Made by a program: the position numbers and the translations under genes. From Flavobacteriales bacterium (GTDB lineage: Bacteria; Bacteroidota; Bacteroidia; Flavobacteriales_D; Sanyastnellaceae), in assembly GCA_028823435.1 (NCBI GenBank), contig JAPKBK010000025.1:1-12282 (forward strand): DNA of 12,282 nt, given 5' to 3'. Each line of letters starts with the position of its first letter. The first letter of the stretch is position 1. Shown here piece after piece: positions 8,217 through 12,282 of this stretch. Below the pieces are notes generated by a model. It worked only from the letters and a program-made list of their open reading frames with translations, was not told the origin of the DNA and searched no databases.

Positions 8217-8248
8217 TTTTTAGATAGAGTATAGAGGTGCTATCTTTG
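8217..8248 (+). promoter_or_regulatory. Probable Bacteroidota-type promoter of the nqr operon
   Basis: TATCTTTG at 8241-8248 fits the TAnnTTTG -7 consensus exactly and is followed by CGCCCC. TTTT at 8217-8220 is 20 bp upstream, at the right place for the -33 TTTG element, with one mismatch. The transcript would begin near 8253-8256, leaving a leader of only about 20-24 nt before the nqrA ATG. No other convincing promoter is visible in the divergent gap. Confidence 0.65.
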
Positions 8249-8254
8249 CGCCCC

Positions 8255-8269
8255 GAATTGAATCAATTC
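8255..8269. repeat. 15-bp palindrome in the nqr leader
   Basis: The sequence GAATTGAATCAATTC is a perfect inverted repeat with 6-bp arms and a 3-base centre. It starts 6 bp after the -7 element and ends 7 bp before the nqrA start codon, so it covers nearly the whole predicted leader. It could be a 5'-end stem-loop in the mRNA or an operator for a dimeric repressor. Function is inferred from position only. Confidence 0.55.
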
Positions 8270-8276
8270 TAAAGGA

Positions 8277-9644
8277 ATGAGCCGTATACAACGGATAAAA
8301 AAAGGAGCGGATATTCGACTAGAAGGTCGGCCCGCAGACACAGTGTCAGAAGCACCTAGTGCTCAGATTTATGCTGTAAAACCCCCTGACTTTGAAGGGG
8401 TTATCACGAAACTTGATGTTCGTGTAGGCGACAATGTAAAAGCTGGGTCAACCCTTTTTTACGACAAGAAAAAGCCTTCTGTTAAATATTCGAGTCCCGT
8501 CGCCGGAACGATAAAAGACATCGTTCGTGGTGCAAAAAGACGCATTTTGGCAATCGAAATAGAAGCTGATAGCGAGAATTCATATGTCGATTTCGGTGTT
8601 TTGGACGTTTCGACGTCCACTCGTGATCAGATATTGTCGCGTCTTCTGGAAGGTGGCATGTTTCCATTCTTTCGCCAACGACCATTTGATGTCGTCGCAA
8701 ACCCGGATGACTTGCCGCGTTCAATTCACATCAGTGCTTTTGACTCTTCACCTTTAGCAGCATCTACATTTGTTGCTTTGGATGGCCGATTGGCTGATTT
8801 TCAAATCGGAATCGATGCATTGGCAAAACTTGCCGGTGACGGTGGTGTTCATTTGGGACTTCGCAGTTCTGACACAACGCTTGCCGGCGTAAAAAACTGT
8901 CAAATAACCTACTTTGAAGGACCTCATCCATCAGGCAATGTAGGTGTTCAGATTCATCATACTGCACCTTTGAGTAAGGGGGAAGTGGTTTGGACAATAT
9001 CACCTCAAGATGTTGCAAACCTTGGAACGTTGCTTAAATCCGGTCAGTATATCCCTTCAAGAGTTGTTGCATGTGGAGGTTCAGAATGTAAGCATCCACA
9101 ACATGTTTTAACCCTTTCGGGAGCTTCAATATCAAGCATTGTTGAAGTTCCTTTAAAGGCGCATAACGGAGATGACGTACGTGTCATATCTGGAAGTCCT
9201 CTCACAGGAGATCAGGTTTCCAAGGATGGATATCTTGGCGCACATCATTTCGCAATCGCTTTGTTGCCCGAAGGTCACGACCCCAAGTTCTTGTTAACGA
9301 CCGGTTGGTTAAGTCTTGGTCTCGACCGTTTTTCATTGTCCAATTCATTTCTGAGTTGGCTGATGCCCAAGAGTAAGGAGTGGGCACTTGACACAAATAT
9401 GGGGGGAGAGGAGAGAGCGTTTGTTGTTTCTGGACAGTACGAGAAGGTGTTCCCAATGGATATTCACCCTGTTCACCTCGTCAAATCAATTATTGTCAAT
9501 GACATCGATTCGATGGAGAAGCTCGGTATTTATGAAGTTTCTCCTGAAGATTTTGCCCTTTGTGAGTATGGATGTACGTCAAAAATTCCAGTTCAGAAGA
9601 TTGTACGCGAAGGATTAGATAACCTCAGAAACGAACTCGGTTAA
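8277..9644 (+). CDS. nqrA: Na+-translocating NADH:quinone reductase subunit A
   Basis: The 455-residue product is close to the usual NqrA length (446 in Vibrio). NqrA is the peripheral, cytoplasmic subunit of the Na+-NQR pump. Its N-terminal barrel-sandwich region (about 35-97) reads FEGVITKLDVRVGDNVKAG and VKYSSPVAGTIKDIV, a lipoyl-like fold shared with RnfC. The centre contains HLGLRSSDTT and FEGPHPSGNVGVQIHH, typical of NqrA. The C-terminus ends CEYGCTSKIPVQKIVREGL (429-447). It has no CxxCxxC ferredoxin clusters, which excludes RnfC. The ATG at 8277 directly follows AAAGGA, which is too close to act as a normal Shine-Dalgarno site; weak SD use is normal in this phylum. First gene of the operon; nqrB follows after 2 bp. 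Confidence 0.97.
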   Translation: MSRIQRIKKGADIRLEGRPADTVSEAPSAQIYAVKPPDFEGVITKLDVRVGDNVKAGSTLFYDKKKPSVKYSSPVAGTIKDIVRGAKRRILAIEIEADSENSYVDFGVLDVSTSTRDQILSRLLEGGMFPFFRQRPFDVVANPDDLPRSIHISAFDSSPLAASTFVALDGRLADFQIGIDALAKLAGDGGVHLGLRSSDTTLAGVKNCQITYFEGPHPSGNVGVQIHHTAPLSKGEVVWTISPQDVANLGTLLKSGQYIPSRVVACGGSECKHPQHVLTLSGASISSIVEVPLKAHNGDDVRVISGSPLTGDQVSKDGYLGAHHFAIALLPEGHDPKFLLTTGWLSLGLDRFSLSNSFLSWLMPKSKEWALDTNMGGEERAFVVSGQYEKVFPMDIHPVHLVKSIIVNDIDSMEKLGIYEVSPEDFALCEYGCTSKIPVQKIVREGLDNLRNELG

Positions 9645-9646
9645 TT

Positions 9647-10861
9647 ATGAAAGCTCTGCATAAAATAATTAGTTCTGTCAAGCCTCATTTTGAGGAAGGT
9701 GGTAAATTGGCCAAGTTTTGGGTGGTTTTCGATTCATTAGAAACATTCACCTTCACGCCAGGACACGTCACAAATAACGGTTCTCATATTCGCGACGGGA
9801 TTGATCTGAAGCGAACAATGTTCTTTGTCATTGTTGCCTTGTTGCCCGCACTTCTGTTCGGTACTTGGAATATTGGGGATCAGTACTATTCGAGTATTGG
9901 AGAAAGCGCAGATCTTTTTGCGAAGATGATTGTGGGTGCATTTAAGGTGATACCCCTTATTGTCGTAAGTTATGGCGTGGGACTGGGAATAGAATTCTTT
10001 TTTGCAGCCAAACGCGGTCATGGAATTAACGAGGGATTCCTTGTTTCTGGGATGTTAATCCCTCTCGTTATGCCTGTCGATGTGCCTCTTTGGATGGTTG
10101 CGGTTGCCGTTGCTTTCGCAGTGATCATAGGAAAGGAAGTCTTCGGAGGGACGGGAATGAATATTGTCAATATTGCACTGACATCTCGTGCGTTCTTATT
10201 TTTTGCGTATCCCAAGCAAATGTCCGGTGAGATTTGGATTCACGATGTGGCAGCAAGCAAAGGCGGTGGATTACTTGTTGATGGTACCACAGGCGCAACA
10301 GCGCTGGGTTATCTCGCAAGTACTGTCGGGAAAGTCGTCGATACGCCACCCGTGCAAGGTGTCATGAATATGTTTGCTGATGGTGGAATGTTCTCGCTTC
10401 ACAATTGTCTTCTTGGAACGATTCCTGGATCTATCGGTGAGACCTCTGTCATCGCTATACTTCTAGGCGCAGTTATTCTTGTTGTGACTGGAATAGGGAG
10501 TCTCCGAATTATGGCGTCGTTCCTTGTGGGCGGTCTTCTCATGGGGCTTATATTCAATTTACTGGGCTTAAATGGCTTTATGACCCTTGGTCCTTTACAC
10601 CAAATCGTGATCGGTGGCTTCATGTTTGGAATGGTCTTTATGGCGACGGATCCAGTGACAGCAGCAACCACAAATACAGGGAAATTGATTTACGGATTCT
10701 TGGGTGGTTTTTTCTCAATTATGATTCGGGTGTTCAATCCCGCTTATCCTGAAGGAGTAATGATGGCTGTCCTCTTTATGAATGTCATGGCTCCAATGAT
10801 AGATCACTACGTGCTTCAAGCTAATATTAACCGCCGTCAAAAGCGCCTTCAGAATATTTAA
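9647..10861 (+). CDS. nqrB: Na+-translocating NADH:quinone reductase subunit B
   Basis: This 404-residue polytopic inner-membrane protein (414 in Vibrio) is the core Na+-translocating subunit. It carries a covalently bound FMN and takes part in electron transfer toward quinone. The N-terminus is cytoplasmic and includes FTPGHVTNNGSHIRDGIDLK (36-55). Hydrophobic segments are clear at about 58-72, 96-120, 133-162, 266-283, 288-308, 320-335 and 348-362. The flavin attachment site is VDGTTGATALGYL (211-223), with T218 as the predicted linked residue; the family usually has SGAT there and this protein has TGAT, a conservative change. MATDPVTAATTNTGKLIYG (332-350) is a strong family signature. Gaps of 2 bp to nqrA and 1 bp to nqrC show tight co-transcription. 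Confidence 0.98.
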   Translation: MKALHKIISSVKPHFEEGGKLAKFWVVFDSLETFTFTPGHVTNNGSHIRDGIDLKRTMFFVIVALLPALLFGTWNIGDQYYSSIGESADLFAKMIVGAFKVIPLIVVSYGVGLGIEFFFAAKRGHGINEGFLVSGMLIPLVMPVDVPLWMVAVAVAFAVIIGKEVFGGTGMNIVNIALTSRAFLFFAYPKQMSGEIWIHDVAASKGGGLLVDGTTGATALGYLASTVGKVVDTPPVQGVMNMFADGGMFSLHNCLLGTIPGSIGETSVIAILLGAVILVVTGIGSLRIMASFLVGGLLMGLIFNLLGLNGFMTLGPLHQIVIGGFMFGMVFMATDPVTAATTNTGKLIYGFLGGFFSIMIRVFNPAYPEGVMMAVLFMNVMAPMIDHYVLQANINRRQKRLQNI

Positions 10862-10862
10862 T

Positions 10863-11618
10863 ATGGCAATTAATAAAAACGCAACAGGTTATACGTTCCT
10901 ATTCTCCATCGTTATGGTGTTAATGGTAGGAACAGCGCTCGCATTTACTTCGCTTTCTCTTAAGCCGCTTCAGAAGAAGAATGAAGCGGACAAGAAAATG
11001 GTGGATATACTCGGTGCCATAGGCATTACGACCACGCGGGAAAATGCAAAAATTGATTTCCCGACATTTGTGAAGCAAAGGTTATCTATAGATTCTGAGG
11101 GCAATGTGCTGAACAGTACATCTGGAAATGTTGATTCAAAAGATGCTTCTGATCCCTTTAACTTAGATGTGAAGAAAGATTACAGAAGTAAAAAACCAGC
11201 ATCAGAACTCAGTTTCCCTCTTTATAAATGTGAAAATGAGGGTGAGAGCATTTATGTGATTCCAGTTGCGGGTTCAGGGCTTTGGGGCCCAATTTGGGGT
11301 TTTGTAGCCCTTAAAAGTGACATGAATACCATCTACGGCGCAAAGTTTGACCATAAGACTGAGACTCCAGGTTTGGGAGCTGAAATAAAAGATGACTTTT
11401 TCTCTGACAAGTTTCAAGGAAAACAACTTCGAGATGCGGCGCCTTATTTTACCATTGCAAAGGGAGGGAGAGAAACTGACATTCACAGTGTCGATGGCAT
11501 AACAGGAGGTACGATTACATCAGTAGGTGTAGGAGAAATGATGAATAGAACGATTTCTATTTACCAGCTCTATTTTAATTCAGTCATTAATGCACAAGCG
11601 AACAATAATGGGTACTGA
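10863..11618 (+). CDS. nqrC: Na+-translocating NADH:quinone reductase subunit C
   Basis: This 251-residue subunit is anchored by one N-terminal membrane helix (about 11-33) and has a periplasmic domain carrying a second covalently bound FMN. LWGPIWGFVAL (140-150), then TETPGLGAEI (166-175), are FMN-binding-domain signatures. The flavin attachment site is SVDGITGGTITSVGV (209-223) with T217 as the predicted linked Thr. The classical motif is [ST]GATx[ST]; here the Ala is Gly. The change is compatible with attachment, since the Thr and the following T219 are kept, but it is worth checking against other Bacteroidota. Residues about 80-112 form a hydrophilic insertion (GNVLNSTSGNVDSKDASDPF). The ATG is 1 bp after the nqrB stop; the last 11 bases overlap nqrD. 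Confidence 0.97.
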   Translation: MAINKNATGYTFLFSIVMVLMVGTALAFTSLSLKPLQKKNEADKKMVDILGAIGITTTRENAKIDFPTFVKQRLSIDSEGNVLNSTSGNVDSKDASDPFNLDVKKDYRSKKPASELSFPLYKCENEGESIYVIPVAGSGLWGPIWGFVALKSDMNTIYGAKFDHKTETPGLGAEIKDDFFSDKFQGKQLRDAAPYFTIAKGGRETDIHSVDGITGGTITSVGVGEMMNRTISIYQLYFNSVINAQANNNGY

Positions 11619-12282
11619 AAATAAAGCAATCACTCCGAAAAGGGAGTCATTATTCAGCAAGAAGAACCGCAAGCTTCTCAAAGATCCCCTTGGAGATTCG
11701 AATCCGATTACGATTCAGGTTCTGGGGATATGTTCAGCGCTTGCGATTACTGTGCAGCTTCAACAAGCGGTGATTATGAGTTTGTCTGTATTGTTTGTGA
11801 TGATCGGAGGAAACGTCATAGTTTCTTTGCTGCGTAACCTTATCCCGGACCGCATACGAATCATTGTTCAGCTTGTCATCATTGCTTCTCTTGTCATTAT
11901 TGTCGACGAAGTCCTTAAAGCGTATCAGCCTGATATCAGTGAGAAGCTGTCGGTTTTTGTGGGGCTTATTATTACAAACTGTATTATAATGGGTCGTCTT
12001 GAAGCATTTGCACTTGCAAATAAACCAGGCCCTTCCGTTTTCGATGCGATCGGAAATGGCATGGGATATGCATGGGTGCTTCTGGTCGTTTCTATTGTTC
12101 GTGAGATTTTCGGATCGGGTGCGATTTCACTACCAGGCATGGGTCAGGTGAAGTTCCTGCCCCAAGACTGGTTTATTTCATCGGGCGGGTTCTACGAGAA
12201 CAACAACTTGATGATTCTGCCTCCCATGGCACTCGTCGTCGTTGGAATTATTATTTGGATTCAACGTTCACGCAACGAAGCT
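11608..12282 (+). CDS. nqrD: Na+-translocating NADH:quinone reductase subunit D (partial at right edge)
   Basis: The frame from the ATG at 11608 stays open for 225 codons to the end of the window. NqrD is usually about 210 residues, so only a few residues and the stop are probably missing. It is an integral membrane subunit that, with NqrE, holds an intramembrane [2Fe-2S] cluster carrying electrons between the two sides. The two cysteines expected for this are present: C42 in LGICSALAITVQL and C125 in LIITNCIIMGRLEAFALANK. FVMIGGNVIVSLLRNLIPDR (63-82) and SIVREIFGSG (162-171) are also typical. An N-terminal hydrophilic stretch (MGTENKAITPKRESLFSKKN) precedes the conserved LLKDPLGDSNP start. 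The gene overlaps nqrC by 11 bp in another frame, which implies translational coupling. nqrE and nqrF should follow. Confidence 0.95.
   Translation, partial: MGTENKAITPKRESLFSKKNRKLLKDPLGDSNPITIQVLGICSALAITVQLQQAVIMSLSVLFVMIGGNVIVSLLRNLIPDRIRIIVQLVIIASLVIIVDEVLKAYQPDISEKLSVFVGLIITNCIIMGRLEAFALANKPGPSVFDAIGNGMGYAWVLLVVSIVREIFGSGAISLPGMGQVKFLPQDWFISSGGFYENNNLMILPPMALVVVGIIIWIQRSRNEA

Noticed and set aside
8277..12282. The rightward operon as an Rnf complex instead of Nqr
   Set aside because: The first subunit lacks the ferredoxin clusters of RnfC, gene order is A-B-C-D as in nqr, and the B and C subunits match NqrB and NqrC in length and motifs.

Overview
The window looks like chromosomal DNA from a free-living, probably marine member of the Bacteroidota (Flavobacteriales-like). 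Four things point there: a complete-looking start of a Na+-translocating NADH:quinone reductase (nqr) operon; a type IX secretion system (T9SS) Plug-family protein (DUF5103), found only in this phylum; a TonB-dependent receptor with an N-terminal carboxypeptidase-regulatory-like domain; and TAnnTTTG promoter elements in place of sigma70-type boxes. Coding density is very high. There are no RNA genes, mobile elements or CRISPR arrays, and no gene-free stretch longer than 114 bp.

Layout. Positions 1-8172 are all on the minus strand. In the direction of transcription they encode the T9SS Plug-like protein (8172-6904), a short-chain dehydrogenase (6901-6176), peptide chain release factor 3 prfC (6136-4541), a small exported protein with a carboxypeptidase-regulatory-like domain (4530-3889), a TonB-dependent outer-membrane receptor (3885-1318), and the first 401 codons of an exported L-type-lectin/Ig-like surface protein (1203 to beyond base 1). 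Gaps between the first five genes are 2, 39, 10 and 3 bp, so they probably share transcripts; a likely internal promoter sits just before prfC. The lectin gene follows after 114 bp and may have its own promoter. From 8277 rightward the plus strand carries nqrA, nqrB, nqrC and nqrD, tightly packed (2 bp gap, 1 bp gap, 11 bp overlap) and running off the right edge; nqrE and nqrF are expected just outside. The 104-bp divergent region 8173-8276 holds a good Bacteroidota-type promoter for nqr and a 15-bp palindrome where the transcript is predicted to begin.

How the genes fit together. NqrA-D are part of the respiratory sodium pump that oxidises NADH, reduces quinone and exports Na+. On the other strand several products belong to the cell envelope: the Plug protein closes the T9SS translocon when no cargo is engaged, the lectin-like protein is a plausible T9SS-exported adhesin (its C-terminal sorting signal would lie outside the window), and the TonB receptor takes up an unknown substrate. 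RF3 and the dehydrogenase are housekeeping enzymes in the same run.

I did not find a clearly new biological system. The points most worth checking are the palindrome in the nqr leader, the small exported protein coupled to the TonB receptor, the matching promoter-to-start spacing at prfC and nqrA, and the non-canonical flavin-attachment motifs in NqrB and NqrC.
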